Positions 33,347-41,344 of a stretch of 64,000 bases of DNA are shown here, piece after piece. Position numbers and translations under genes: made by a program. The notes under the pieces were generated by a model. It did no database searches, was not told the DNA's origin, and saw only the letters and a list, made by a program, of their open reading frames with translations. Origin of the DNA: Sphingomonas sp. (GTDB taxonomy: Bacteria > Pseudomonadota > Alphaproteobacteria > Sphingomonadales > Sphingomonadaceae); contig NZ_JAIERS010000003.1 of assembly GCF_019746665.1 (NCBI RefSeq), forward strand, positions 1-64,000. Direction: 5' to 3'. Within the stretch, counting starts at the first letter, position 1. Each line of letters opens with the position of its first letter.

Positions 33347-33829
33347 ATGAGCCAATCCTCCGCCGGCACCCGCGCGCCGGGGCGCTCCAAACGTAAGTCG
33401 CGGCGCCTGCCGAATTGGCTGCGCTGGACCCGGACGATGAAAACCGCCTTTCTCGATCAGCTCGCCGCCAGTTGCGACGTGGCGCAGGCGGCGGCGGCGA
33501 TCGGGGTCGAGCCCATCCAGATTTACGCGCTTTACCGCCGCGACGCGCGGTTTCGCGAGCAATGGCAGGAAGCGCTCGCCGCCGGCTATCAGCTGCTCGA
33601 AACTCGGCTGATGGGCCATGCGCTCGACACCGGGGAGACGCCGGGGCCGGGAACGCCGCCCGCGACCCAGCTCGCGCTGCAGCTGCTCCAGTTCCGGCAC
33701 GGCGCCGCCAAGCCCGCGCGCCGGCCGCCCAAGACCATGACCCCGCCGACCGCCGAACAGGTCGACGCCGCGATCCTGAAGAAGCTCGCCGCCATCGAAA
33801 GGCGCAAGGCCCGTGACTCCCAAGACTGA
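33347..33829 (+). CDS. GTA terminase small subunit-like protein
   Basis: 160-aa basic protein at the head of the GTA operon. A helix-turn-helix-like central part (FLDQLAASCDVAQAAAAIGVEPIQIYALYRRD) suits DNA recognition by TerS. The C-terminus (ILKKLAAIERRKA) is a charged helix and may bind TerL. In GTAs this subunit has lost sequence-specific pac recognition, which gives random packaging. Overlaps terL by 17 bp. Confidence 0.75.
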   Translation: MSQSSAGTRAPGRSKRKSRRLPNWLRWTRTMKTAFLDQLAASCDVAQAAAAIGVEPIQIYALYRRDARFREQWQEALAAGYQLLETRLMGHALDTGETPGPGTPPATQLALQLLQFRHGAAKPARRPPKTMTPPTAEQVDAAILKKLAAIERRKARDSQD

Positions 33830-35114
33830 CGCGCTGCTCGCCCGGCTGCTCGCGCTCACGCCGGCCGAACGTGCCGAATTGGTTCGTGCGTTGCGCCCCG
33901 CCGAACAGCGCGAATTCGTCGAGCGCTGGTGGTTCTGGGCGCATCGCGGGCAGTTGGCGCCGCCGGGCGACTGGCATGTGTGGCTAATCCGGGCCGGGCG
34001 CGGCTTCGGCAAGACCCGCGCGGGCGCCGAATGGGTGAGCGCGCTGGCGCGCACCCACCCCGACGCCCGGATCGCCCTGGTCGGGGCGACGCTCGACGAG
34101 GCGCGGCGGGTGATGGTGCTCGGCGAAAGCGGGCTGCTCCGCGTCGCGCGGCATGGCGAGGCGCCGGCGTGGCGGGCGAGCCATAACGAGGTGCACTTCG
34201 CCTCGGGCGCGATCGCGCAGCTCTTTTCGGCCGAGGCGGCGGAGGGCTTGCGCGGCCCCGAACATCATTTCGCCTGGGCGGACGAACTCGGCAAATGGCG
34301 CGGCGAGGCGGCGTGGGACAATCTGCTGCTCGGCCTGCGGCTGGGCGAGCGCCCCCGCGCGCTGGTGACGACCACCCCGCGCCCGACCGCGCTGATGCGC
34401 CGGCTGCTCGCGATGCCGGGTCTGGTCGAGACGCACGGCGCGACGCGCGACAATCCGCATCTGCCGCGCAGCTTCGTCGAGGCGGCCGAGCGGCTCTACG
34501 CCGGCACCGCGCTCGGCCGGCAGGAGCTGGCGGGTGAACTGGTCGAGGATCTGGCGGGCGCGCTGTGGACCCGCGCCGGGATCGAGGCGTGCCGGGTCGC
34601 GGCGGCGCCGGGAGTGAGGCGGGTGGTGATCGGGGTCGATCCGCCCGGCTCGGCGGGGGGCGATGCGTGCGGCATCGTCGTCGCGGCGCTGGGCGAGGAC
34701 GGGCGCGGCTATGTGCTCGCCGATGCGAGCGTCGCGGGCCTCGCCCCCGAAGGCTGGGCGCGCGCGGTCGCCACCGCCGCCGCGCGCTGCCGCGCCGACC
34801 GGGTGGTGGCCGAGAAGAACCATGGCGGCGAGATGGTGGGCGCGGTGCTGCGCGCGGCCAATCACCGCCTGCCGCTGCAGCTGGTGCACGCGAGCCACGG
34901 CAAGCACGTCCGCGCCGAGCCGGTGTCGATGCTCTATGGCGAGGGGAAAGTGGCGCATGTCGGCCGCTTCGAGGCGCTCGAGGACCAGATGTGCGCCTTC
35001 ACCGCCGAGGGCTATGCCGGGCGCGGCTCCCCCGACCGCGCCGACGCCCTGGTCTGGGCGCTCACCGCGCTGCTGCTGCGCCGCGCCGGCGAGGCGGGGG
35101 TGCGGCGGGTTTGA
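33813..35114 (+). CDS. GTA terminase large subunit
   Basis: 433-aa packaging motor. The ATPase domain has Walker A AGRGFGKTR (61-69) and Walker B/catalytic ADE (156-158). The C-terminal RNase H-like nuclease shows D276 in VIGVDPP, E334 in VAEKNHGG and the final acidic region SPDRADALVW. All catalytic acids look intact, so it should be active. Starts with GTG inside terS. Corresponds to RcGTA g2. Confidence 0.92.
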   Translation: MTPKTDALLARLLALTPAERAELVRALRPAEQREFVERWWFWAHRGQLAPPGDWHVWLIRAGRGFGKTRAGAEWVSALARTHPDARIALVGATLDEARRVMVLGESGLLRVARHGEAPAWRASHNEVHFASGAIAQLFSAEAAEGLRGPEHHFAWADELGKWRGEAAWDNLLLGLRLGERPRALVTTTPRPTALMRRLLAMPGLVETHGATRDNPHLPRSFVEAAERLYAGTALGRQELAGELVEDLAGALWTRAGIEACRVAAAPGVRRVVIGVDPPGSAGGDACGIVVAALGEDGRGYVLADASVAGLAPEGWARAVATAAARCRADRVVAEKNHGGEMVGAVLRAANHRLPLQLVHASHGKHVRAEPVSMLYGEGKVAHVGRFEALEDQMCAFTAEGYAGRGSPDRADALVWALTALLLRRAGEAGVRRV

Positions 35115-35175
35115 TGCGAGGCGATGATGAACATCCACGTGCCACTCGATATCGATATTTCACTTGTTTCGTTTA

Positions 35176-35203
35176 TTGCATTTGCGAGCGCGGCGGCTAT
35201 ATC
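35176..35203 (+). promoter_or_regulatory. Candidate promoter of the toxin-antitoxin module
   Basis: TTGCAT (35176-35181), 16-bp spacer, TATATC (35198-35203), within an AT-rich stretch unlike the flanking GTA genes. It sits 30 bp upstream of the antitoxin ATG, so the module probably has its own promoter. Confidence 0.45.
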
Positions 35204-35232
35204 ATGCAGTCAGCAGCCTTTAGGAGCATAAC

Positions 35233-35682
35233 ATGCGTGATCCTGCGCTCTCTGAACGGCCGCCGACCGACCGCGAGATTCGACAGGCATCCGAGGCGGC
35301 AAGGTTACTGGCGACCGCGCTTACGCCCGAAGGGTTGCCGGTCAGCGTCAGCCGCGATGGCGATACCGCGCAGGTGGAGCTACCGCCCGCGCTGGCGCAG
35401 CTGGTGCTCGATGTGCTCACGCATGTCGGTCGCGGCGAGATGGTGACGTTCGTGCCCTATGCGGCTGAACTCACCACCAAGGAGGCGGCGGATTTGTTGA
35501 ATGTGTCGCGGCCGTTTCTGATCGCGATGCTCGATCGCGGCGAAATTCCTTTTCACAAGGTGGGATCGCATCGCCGAATTCGCGCGGCGGACCTGCTGGT
35601 CTATCGCGAAGCGCGAGACGCCGCTCGCGCGGAGGCGCTTCGCGAGCTGCAGCGACTGGGCCAGGAGTTCGACGCGGCTTGA
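35233..35682 (+). CDS. Excisionase-type HTH antitoxin
   Basis: 149-aa protein. The C-terminal half has an excisionase/MerR-type helix-turn-helix (ELTTKEAADLLNVSRPFLIAMLDRGEIPFHKVGSHRRIRAADL, about 76-119). The N-terminal part likely binds the toxin. AGGAG eight nt before ATG 35233. It precedes and overlaps a PIN-domain gene by 4 bp, the usual antitoxin-toxin layout; the HTH probably autoregulates the operon. It is unrelated to GTA function. Confidence 0.85.
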   Translation: MRDPALSERPPTDREIRQASEAARLLATALTPEGLPVSVSRDGDTAQVELPPALAQLVLDVLTHVGRGEMVTFVPYAAELTTKEAADLLNVSRPFLIAMLDRGEIPFHKVGSHRRIRAADLLVYREARDAARAEALRELQRLGQEFDAA

Positions 35683-36257
35683 GGAGCATAGCGGACCGGT
35701 TTGTCGTCGTGCTCGACGCCAACGTCCTTTATTCGTTCCGGGTGCGCGACGCCTTGTTGCGGTTCGCCGAAATCGGGTTGTTCCGGGCACGCTGGTCGCC
35801 AACCATTATCGACGAGTGGCGGCGGAGTCTCTTGGCGCGTCGGCCCGAGCTGACGGCGAGCATCGACGCTCAGATCGCGGCCATCGCGCGCGCCTTTCCA
35901 GAGGGTAACGTGGAGGGCGGCGAGGCGCTGATCGCCAGTTTAGCGCTGCCCGATCCCGACGACCGGCACGTGCTGGCGACCGCGATCCGCGCAGGCGCGG
36001 AGCATATCGTGACCGAGAATCTGAAGGATTTTCCCGACGAAGCGCTCCGCCCTTTCGGCATAACTGCCGTCACCGCCGATGATTTCTTGGCGAGTAGCTT
36101 CGAACTTTACCCGAGTGACGCATTGCGGGCGATGGTGCGGATGCGTCGCGATTATGCCAATCCGCCTTTTTCGCCCGGCGCCTTCGTGGCCGATCTCCAG
36201 GCGAAGGGCCTGCCGAAACTGGCATCGTTGCTGAAGGGCAGCATCGACTTGCTTTAG
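35679..36257 (+). CDS. PIN-domain toxin
   Basis: 192-aa PIN-fold ribonuclease. Acidic metal-binding residues are seen in VVVLDANVLYS (Asp about 13), the middle Glu region EWRRS, PDPDDRHVLATAI and TENLKDFP. The start is a TTG at 35679 overlapping the antitoxin stop; the next in-frame GTG would remove part of the first beta strand. PIN toxins cut tRNA, rRNA or mRNA when not held by the antitoxin. The module sits between GTA terminase and portal genes. Confidence 0.85.
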   Translation: MRSIADRFVVVLDANVLYSFRVRDALLRFAEIGLFRARWSPTIIDEWRRSLLARRPELTASIDAQIAAIARAFPEGNVEGGEALIASLALPDPDDRHVLATAIRAGAEHIVTENLKDFPDEALRPFGITAVTADDFLASSFELYPSDALRAMVRMRRDYANPPFSPGAFVADLQAKGLPKLASLLKGSIDLL

Positions 36258-36291
36258 GGCCGGCGCATCCTTCCACCAAAAAGGAGTTCCC

Positions 36292-37392
36292 ATGAACCTG
36301 TTCGGTCGCAAGGCCGCGCCGCGTGCGGCGCGGCCTGAACTCACGCGCTTTGGCGCCGGCACCGCCGGTTGGCCCACGGGCGAGCAGAGCTATGAAGCGC
36401 AGGTGCGCGAGGGCTATTGCCGCAACCCCATCGCGCAGCGCGCGGTGCGGCTGGTGGCGGAGGCGGTCTCCGGCGCACCGCTGATCGCCGCCCCCGCGCC
36501 GTTCGCCACGCTGATCCGCACCCGCAGCGGCGCGCAGGCGCTGGTCGAAACCGCGACCGCGCAATTGCTGCTGAGCGGCAACGCCTATGTCCAGCTGCTG
36601 ACCGACGCGGACGGGCACCTCGCCGAGCTGTTCGCGCTCCGCCCCGAGCGTGTCGGCATCGAGCCCGACGCGCAGGGCTGGCCGGCGGCCTATCTCTACC
36701 GCTGCGAGGGGCGCGCGACGCGGCTCTCGCCCGCCGCCCCCCGGCCGCAGATCGCGCATGTGAAGCTGTTCAACCCGCTCGACGATCACAAGGGGCTCGG
36801 CTGCCTCGGCGCCGCCGCGCCGGCGATCGCGCTGCACAATGCGGCGAGCGCGTGGAACCGCGCGCTGCTGGCGAATGGCGCGCGGCCTTCGGGGGCTTTG
36901 GTCTACGAGCCCGGCGACGGTTCGCCGCTCGCCCCCGATCAGTTCGATCGGCTGCGCGCCGAACTCGACGCGAGTTTCGCCGGCGCCGCCAATGCCGGGC
37001 GGCCGCTGCTGCTGGAAGGCGGGCTAAAATGGCAGGCGCTGAGCCTGTCCCCCGCCGACATGGATTTCGTCGGGCTGAAGGCGGCGGCGGCGCGCGAGAT
37101 CGCCACCGCCTTCGGGGTGCCGCCGATGCTGCTCGGCCTGCCCGGCGACGCGACCTATGCCAATTACCGCGAGGCGAGCCGGGCGCTGTGGCGCCAGACG
37201 ATCCTGCCGATCGCCGACACGTTGTTCGCCGCGCTGGTGCAGGCCGCGCGCGACTGGTTCCCCGACGCCGAATTGCGGATCGATCTCGACCGCGTCCCGG
37301 CGCTCGCCGAGGATCGCGAGCGGCTGTGGGCGCAGGTGAGCGCGGCCGATTTCCTGACGCCCGAGGAAAAGCGCGCGGCGGTGGGGCTGTAA
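36292..37392 (+). CDS. GTA portal protein (HK97 family)
   Basis: 366-aa portal protein, the dodecameric ring at the head vertex through which DNA is packaged. Typical segments are GYCRNPIAQRAVRLVAEAV, LLSGNAYVQLL, and FGVPPMLLGLPGDATYANYREASRALW near the C-terminus. AAAAGGAG before ATG 36292. Corresponds to RcGTA g3; length is normal for GTA portals. Confidence 0.92.
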   Translation: MNLFGRKAAPRAARPELTRFGAGTAGWPTGEQSYEAQVREGYCRNPIAQRAVRLVAEAVSGAPLIAAPAPFATLIRTRSGAQALVETATAQLLLSGNAYVQLLTDADGHLAELFALRPERVGIEPDAQGWPAAYLYRCEGRATRLSPAAPRPQIAHVKLFNPLDDHKGLGCLGAAAPAIALHNAASAWNRALLANGARPSGALVYEPGDGSPLAPDQFDRLRAELDASFAGAANAGRPLLLEGGLKWQALSLSPADMDFVGLKAAAAREIATAFGVPPMLLGLPGDATYANYREASRALWRQTILPIADTLFAALVQAARDWFPDAELRIDLDRVPALAEDRERLWAQVSAADFLTPEEKRAAVGL

Positions 37393-37428
37393 CCCCGTCC
37401 CCCCGTCCCCCCATTCAGGAGTGATAGC

Positions 37429-37737
37429 ATGAGCGAACCTCTCGTCCTCGCGCAGCTGATCGCGCAGGCGCAGAACCAGGGCGCCGATCTCGCCACGTTG
37501 CGCGGGCTGGTGGAGCAGGCGGGCGAGCTTGCCGCGCAGCGCGCGCTGGCGCGGCTCGGGCTCGATGATCCCCAGGCCGGGCACGACATGGGCGAACTGC
37601 GCGAGCTGCTTGCCGCGTGGCGCGATGCGCGCAGCACCTTGTGGCGCGCCTTTCTCAGCTGGGCCGGGCGCGTCGCCGCCGCGGTGCTGCTCGCGGGCGT
37701 CGCGATCAAGGTGGGCTTCGTGGACATCCCCAAATGA
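37429..37737 (+). CDS. GTA-associated DUF6127-like small membrane protein
   Basis: 102-aa protein with an N-terminal helical part (LVLAQLIAQAQNQGADLATLRGLVEQAGELAAQRAL) and one C-terminal transmembrane helix (about 76-98). It resembles the small protein commonly found after the portal in sphingomonad GTA clusters (position of RcGTA g3.5). Role unknown. AGGAG precedes ATG 37429. Its stop overlaps the first start codon of the protease repeat. Confidence 0.7.
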   Translation: MSEPLVLAQLIAQAQNQGADLATLRGLVEQAGELAAQRALARLGLDDPQAGHDMGELRELLAAWRDARSTLWRAFLSWAGRVAAAVLLAGVAIKVGFVDIPK

Positions 37738-37793
37738 ATCTGGCCCAAATGAATCTGGCCCAAGTGAGGCTGGCCCAAGTGAGGCTGGCCCAA
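37734..37793 (+). repeat. 15-bp tandem repeat carrying start codons
   Basis: Four in-frame 15-bp units (37734, 37749, 37764, 37779): two ATGAATCTGGCCCAA followed by two GTGAGGCTGGCCCAA. Each begins with ATG or GTG, each encodes a pentapeptide ending LAQ, and each carries a TGA in the upstream gene's frame. The true-looking start ATGAGCCTG follows at 37794. Confidence 0.9.
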
Positions 37794-38171
37794 ATGAGCC
37801 TGCGCTTCGCGGGGTACGCGGCGTTGTTCGATCGCCCCGATCGCGGGGGCGACGTGATCCGCGCCGGCGCCTTCCAGCCGCTGCCGGAGCGCGTGCCGCT
37901 GTTGTGGGACCATGCCGGGCCGCCGATCGGCACGATCGAGACGCTCGCCGAGGATGCGCGCGGGCTGCGCGTGATCGGCGCGCTGCCCGATGGCCCCCGC
38001 GCCGACCGGCTGCGCGCGGCGCCCCCGGGCCTGTCCTTCGGCTACCGCGTCAAGCGCGCGGCGCGCCAAGGAACATATCGTGAACTCTTTAGCCTCGATC
38101 TGATCGAGGTGAGCCTGGTGTCGGCGCCGATGCAGCCGCTCGCGCGCGTCTATTTCATCGAGGAGAACTGA
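37734..38171 (+). CDS. GTA prohead protease (HK97 family)
   Basis: 145 aa from the first repeat start, 125 aa from ATG 37794, where the family-like sequence SLRFAGYAALFDRPDRGGDV begins. The protease trims the capsid protein during head maturation. PLLWDHAGPPIGTIE holds the catalytic His, GLSFGYRVKRA the Ser. It corresponds to RcGTA g4. The first ATG overlaps the previous stop (ATGA). The upstream tandem repeat offers five possible starts, so the N-terminus of the product is uncertain. Confidence 0.88.
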   Translation: MNLAQMNLAQVRLAQVRLAQMSLRFAGYAALFDRPDRGGDVIRAGAFQPLPERVPLLWDHAGPPIGTIETLAEDARGLRVIGALPDGPRADRLRAAPPGLSFGYRVKRAARQGTYRELFSLDLIEVSLVSAPMQPLARVYFIEEN

Positions 38172-38174
38172 GCC

Positions 38175-39221
38175 ATGACCGCACCCGATCCGTTGAACAC
38201 GCAATTGAGCGGGCTCGCCTTGCCCGCCGCCGTCGCTCGCCCGGCGCTGTCCGGGGCGGAAAGCGCCGCCGATCCCGGCTTCGCCCGCTTCCTGCGCGCC
38301 GGCACCGCGATCGAGGTGAAGGCGTTCGCCGGCACCAGCGACGCGAGCGGCGGCGTCGCCATCCCCGAGGAGATCGACGCGCGGATCGACGCCACGCTCA
38401 AGACGATCTCGCCGATCCGCGCGATCGCCAATGTGGTGCAAGTCGGCTCGGCGGGCTATCGCAAGCTGGTGACGACGGGCGGCATCGTCTCGGGCTGGGC
38501 GGCCGAGGACGGCACCCGCCCCGATACCGCGACGCCGAGCTTCGTCGAGATCGCGCCGCCGATGGGCGAGCTGTGGGCTAACCCCAGCGCCACCCAGGCG
38601 ATGCTCGACGATGCCCAGTTCGATGTCGAGGAATGGCTCGCGAGCGAGATCGCGACCGAATTCGCCCGCGCCGAAGGCGCCGCGTTCGTGAACGGCAGCG
38701 GCAGCAACCGCCCGCGCGGCTTCCTCCAGCAGCCGGTCGCGGCGACCGGCGACGCGACCCGCGCCTTCGGCACGCTGCAATATCTGGCGAGCGGCGCGGC
38801 GGGCGATTTCGGCGCCAACCCGGCGGACCGGCTGATCGACCTCGTCCAGACGCTGCGCGCGCCCTACCGCCAGGGCGCGAGTTGGGTGATGAACTCGGCG
38901 ACGCTCGCGCGCATCCGCAAGCTGAAGACGAGCGACGGCCAGTTCCTCTGGTCGCCCGCGCTCACCGCCGGCCAGCCAGCGACGCTGCTCGGCTATCCGG
39001 TGGTCGAGGCGGAAGACATGCCCGACATCGCCGCCAACAGCCTGTCGATCGGCTTCGGCAATTTCGCGCTCGGCTATCTGATCGCCGAGCGGCGCGAGAC
39101 GACGATCCTGCGCGATCCGTACAGCAACAAGCCGTTCGTCGCCTTCTACGCCAGCAAGCGCATCGGCGGCTGCGTGACGAACAGCGAGGCGATCAAGCTG
39201 ATGCGCTTCTCGGCGAGCTGA
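38175..39221 (+). CDS. GTA major capsid protein (HK97 fold)
   Basis: 348-aa HK97-type capsid protein. A short N-terminal part (~40 residues) is likely removed by the protease; FAGTSDASGGVAIPEEIDARI starts the mature fold. RGFLQQPV, WVMNSATLARIRKLKTSDGQFLW and GYPVVEAEDMPD are standard family blocks. RcGTA g5 equivalent. Three bp after the protease stop; GAGGAG precedes the start. A hairpin directly follows the gene. Confidence 0.93.
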   Translation: MTAPDPLNTQLSGLALPAAVARPALSGAESAADPGFARFLRAGTAIEVKAFAGTSDASGGVAIPEEIDARIDATLKTISPIRAIANVVQVGSAGYRKLVTTGGIVSGWAAEDGTRPDTATPSFVEIAPPMGELWANPSATQAMLDDAQFDVEEWLASEIATEFARAEGAAFVNGSGSNRPRGFLQQPVAATGDATRAFGTLQYLASGAAGDFGANPADRLIDLVQTLRAPYRQGASWVMNSATLARIRKLKTSDGQFLWSPALTAGQPATLLGYPVVEAEDMPDIAANSLSIGFGNFALGYLIAERRETTILRDPYSNKPFVAFYASKRIGGCVTNSEAIKLMRFSAS

Positions 39222-39229
39222 GCCTCTTT

Positions 39230-39256
39230 AGCTCCTCCCCTTCCAGGGGGGGAGCT
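39230..39256 (+). repeat. Hairpin after the capsid gene
   Basis: AGCTCCTCCCC, TTCC loop, then AGGGGGGGAGCT. It lies 8 bp after the capsid stop and 34 bp before the connector gene. As there is no T-tract, it may stabilise the capsid mRNA or cause partial termination rather than end the operon. Confidence 0.5.
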
Positions 39257-39289
39257 TGAGCCATCCCACCCACAACAAGGAAAACAACC

Positions 39290-39841
39290 ATGCAAGGCGA
39301 AGGCCTGGGCGTGCTGACGCTGTCCGCCGCCGATCGTGCCGCGGCGGTGGCGGCGGTGAAAGCGGCGAGCAACGTGACGCTCGCCGACGACGATGCGCTG
39401 ATCGCGGCGTTCGCCGAAACCGCGCTGGGGCTGGCCGAGCAATTCGTCGGCGCGGCGCTGATCGTGCGCGATTTCGCGCTGAGCCTGCCGGCGGTGACGG
39501 GGTGGCAATTGCTCCCCGTCACCCCGGTGCGCGCCATCACCGGGGTGAGCGCGGGCGGGGCGCCGCTCGCGGTCGATGGCTATGAGATCGAGCTCGACGC
39601 GCGCGGCGGCGGCTGGGTGCGGCTCCACGCGGCACCCCAGGCTTTGGTGACGGTGAACGCCCGCGCCGGCATCGCCGACGCCTGGGCCGGGCTCCCCGCG
39701 CCGATCCGCCAGGGCGCGGCGCTGCTCGCGGGCTATCTCTACGCCGCGCGCGACACCAACCAGCCGCCGCCGGGGGCAGTGACCGCCTTGTGGCGCCCCT
39801 ATCGCGGGCTGCGACTGGAGGCCGCCGATGCGCGCGCTTGA
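39290..39841 (+). CDS. GTA head-tail connector (g6-like adaptor)
   Basis: 183-aa protein at the position of RcGTA g6. The helical N-terminal part (ADDDALIAAFAETALGLAEQFVGAALIV) plus the WQLLPVTPVRAITGVSAGG beta region match phage gp6/gp8-type adaptor proteins that sit under the portal. AAGGAAAA precedes ATG 39290. Overlaps the following small gene. Confidence 0.8.
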   Translation: MQGEGLGVLTLSAADRAAAVAAVKAASNVTLADDDALIAAFAETALGLAEQFVGAALIVRDFALSLPAVTGWQLLPVTPVRAITGVSAGGAPLAVDGYEIELDARGGGWVRLHAAPQALVTVNARAGIADAWAGLPAPIRQGAALLAGYLYAARDTNQPPPGAVTALWRPYRGLRLEAADARA

Positions 39842-40031
39842 GCAACACGCGGCGCGGCTTGCCGAGGCTAGGCGGCGGCGGGTGGTCGGGCGACTGGCGG
39901 CGGCGCTCGGCGCGGTGCCGGGGGTGCGTGCCGAGATCGTCGCGGGCGGCGTGCGGCTCACCGGGCGCCGCCTCGCCGCCCGCGCGCGCACCGATGCCCG
40001 GCTGCGCTGGATCGCGGGGCTGCTGCGATGA
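39828..40031 (+). CDS. Small GTA-cluster protein (possible head-tail stopper remnant)
   Basis: 67-aa basic, Arg/Ala-rich protein between the adaptor and the tail terminator, overlapping both by 4-14 bp. In RcGTA this slot holds g7, a head-tail stopper of about 110 aa. This protein is much shorter and shows no recognisable stopper motif. Its tight overlaps support translation. Function unknown. Confidence 0.6.
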   Translation: MRALEQHAARLAEARRRRVVGRLAAALGAVPGVRAEIVAGGVRLTGRRLAARARTDARLRWIAGLLR

Positions 40032-40414
40032 GCGCCGAACGCAGCTTCCACGCCGCGCTGCTCGCCGGGTTGCGCGCCGGGCTGGCAGGCCAGGTCAACG
40101 CCATCGTCCAGGGGCCGAGCGCGACCGCCACCGCGCCCTATGTCGAGCTTGGCGAACTGCTCGCGGGCGACTGGAGCACCAAGGACGCGGCGGGGCGCGA
40201 ACTGCGCAGCCTGGTGCTGATCCGCGACGCGAGCGACGTGCCCGATCGCGCGCAGGCGCTGGGCGACACCGCCGAAGCCGCGCTGGCGACGCTCGGCCCC
40301 GCACTCGGCGACTGGCGGCTGGTGAGCCTCGTCCTCGTTCGCCGCCGCCTGGTGCGCGAGCGCCCCGGTTGGCTGGTGCTGCTCGAACACCGCGCCCGGC
40401 TGCTCGCCGGATAA
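40028..40414 (+). CDS. GTA tail terminator (DUF3168)
   Basis: 128-aa DUF3168 protein, RcGTA g8 equivalent, forming the ring that caps the tail tube. SFHAALLAGLRAGLAGQVNAI and PYVELGEL...DWSTKDAAGRELRSLVLIRDASD are typical. Overlaps the preceding gene by 4 bp. Confidence 0.87.
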   Translation: MSAERSFHAALLAGLRAGLAGQVNAIVQGPSATATAPYVELGELLAGDWSTKDAAGRELRSLVLIRDASDVPDRAQALGDTAEAALATLGPALGDWRLVSLVLVRRRLVRERPGWLVLLEHRARLLAG

Positions 40415-40444
40415 TGCCCACCCTCTCGCTCGAAAGGACCGACC

Positions 40445-40846
40445 ATGCCCGCTGAAAAAGGCTCCGCCTTCCTGCTCAAGATCGGCGACGGCGCGACGCC
40501 GCCCGCCTTCACCACCGTCGCCGGGCTGCGCACCACGCAGCTGCAGATCAACGGCGAGGCGGTGGTCATCACCAGCAAGGATTCGGGGGGCTGGCGCGAA
40601 TTGCTGTCGGGCGCGGGGGTGCGTTCGGTCAGCGTGTCGGGCGCGGGGCTGTTCACGGGCTCGGCGGCGGAGGCGCGGCTGAAGGCCAACGCGCTCTCGG
40701 GCCGGATCGACGATTACCGGCTGAGCTTCGAAAGCGGCGAGACGATGACCGGCAAGTTCCTCGTCACCCGGCTGGAATATGCCGGCGATTTCAACGGCGA
40801 GCGGACCTATACTTTGTCGCTCGAAAGCTCGGGGGCGGTGGCGTGA
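40445..40846 (+). CDS. GTA major tail tube protein
   Basis: 133-aa tail tube protein (RcGTA g9 equivalent). EKGSAFLLKIGDG at the start, TTQLQINGEAVVITSKDSGGWRELL and TGKFLVTRLEYAGDFNGERTYTLSLESSG are characteristic of TP901-1/GTA tail tubes. GAAAGGA precedes ATG 40445. Overlaps the chaperone gene by 4 bp. Confidence 0.9.
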   Translation: MPAEKGSAFLLKIGDGATPPAFTTVAGLRTTQLQINGEAVVITSKDSGGWRELLSGAGVRSVSVSGAGLFTGSAAEARLKANALSGRIDDYRLSFESGETMTGKFLVTRLEYAGDFNGERTYTLSLESSGAVA

Positions 40847-41151
40847 GCGCCAATCCCGCGCGCGGCGAGGCGGCGCTCCGGATCGCGGGCGCGGCGCTGG
40901 TGCTGCGGCCGAGCTTCGCCGCCCTGGTCGCCGCCGAGGAGGAGCTGGGGCCGCTGTTCGCGCTGGTCGAGCGCGCCGCCGCGCGGGAACTGCGCCTGAG
41001 CGAGCTGGTGGCGCTGTTCTGGCACTGCCTCGCCGAGCGGCCCGAGGGGCTGACGCGCGAGGGTTTCGGCGAGGCACTGGCGGCGCAGGGCCTGGCGACG
41101 CTCACCCCGCCGCTCAAGCTGCTGCTCGGGCAGATTCTGGGTGGACGCTGA
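40843..41151 (+). CDS. GTA tail assembly protein (g10-like)
   Basis: 102-aa protein of the gene-transfer-agent g10 family. NPARGEAALRIAGAALVLRPSFAALVAAEEELG and SELVALFWHCL match that group. It probably works with the next protein as the tail assembly chaperone pair around the tape measure. Overlaps neighbours by 4 and 11 bp. Confidence 0.82.
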   Translation: MSANPARGEAALRIAGAALVLRPSFAALVAAEEELGPLFALVERAAARELRLSELVALFWHCLAERPEGLTREGFGEALAAQGLATLTPPLKLLLGQILGGR

Positions 41152-41344
41152 GCGTTTCGCGGCGCGCGCGGCGCAGCTGGCGGGGTTCGCTGGGCTCGCC
41201 TTTGGCTGGCGCCCGGATGAGTTCTGGCGCGCGACCCCGGCCGAACTCGCCGCGCTCGTCGCTGCCGCGCGCGGGGACGATCCCGGCGCCCCGCCCGATC
41301 CCGCGCAAATCGCCCGGCTGATGGAGCAATTCCCCGATGGATGA
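41141..41344 (+). CDS. GTA tail assembly chaperone (g10.1-like)
   Basis: 67-aa protein starting GTG inside g10. GLAFGWRPDEFWRATPAELAAL is the hallmark of the small DUF2376-type chaperone next to GTA tape-measure genes. The overlap resembles the chaperone G/GT arrangement of siphophages, although I see no slippery frameshift sequence. Overlaps the tape measure gene by 8 bp. Confidence 0.85.
   Translation: MDAERFAARAAQLAGFAGLAFGWRPDEFWRATPAELAALVAAARGDDPGAPPDPAQIARLMEQFPDG

Noticed and set aside
37734..37793. Tandem repeat considered as a CRISPR-like array
   Set aside because: Units are 15 bp, head-to-tail without spacers, and in frame with the protease gene.
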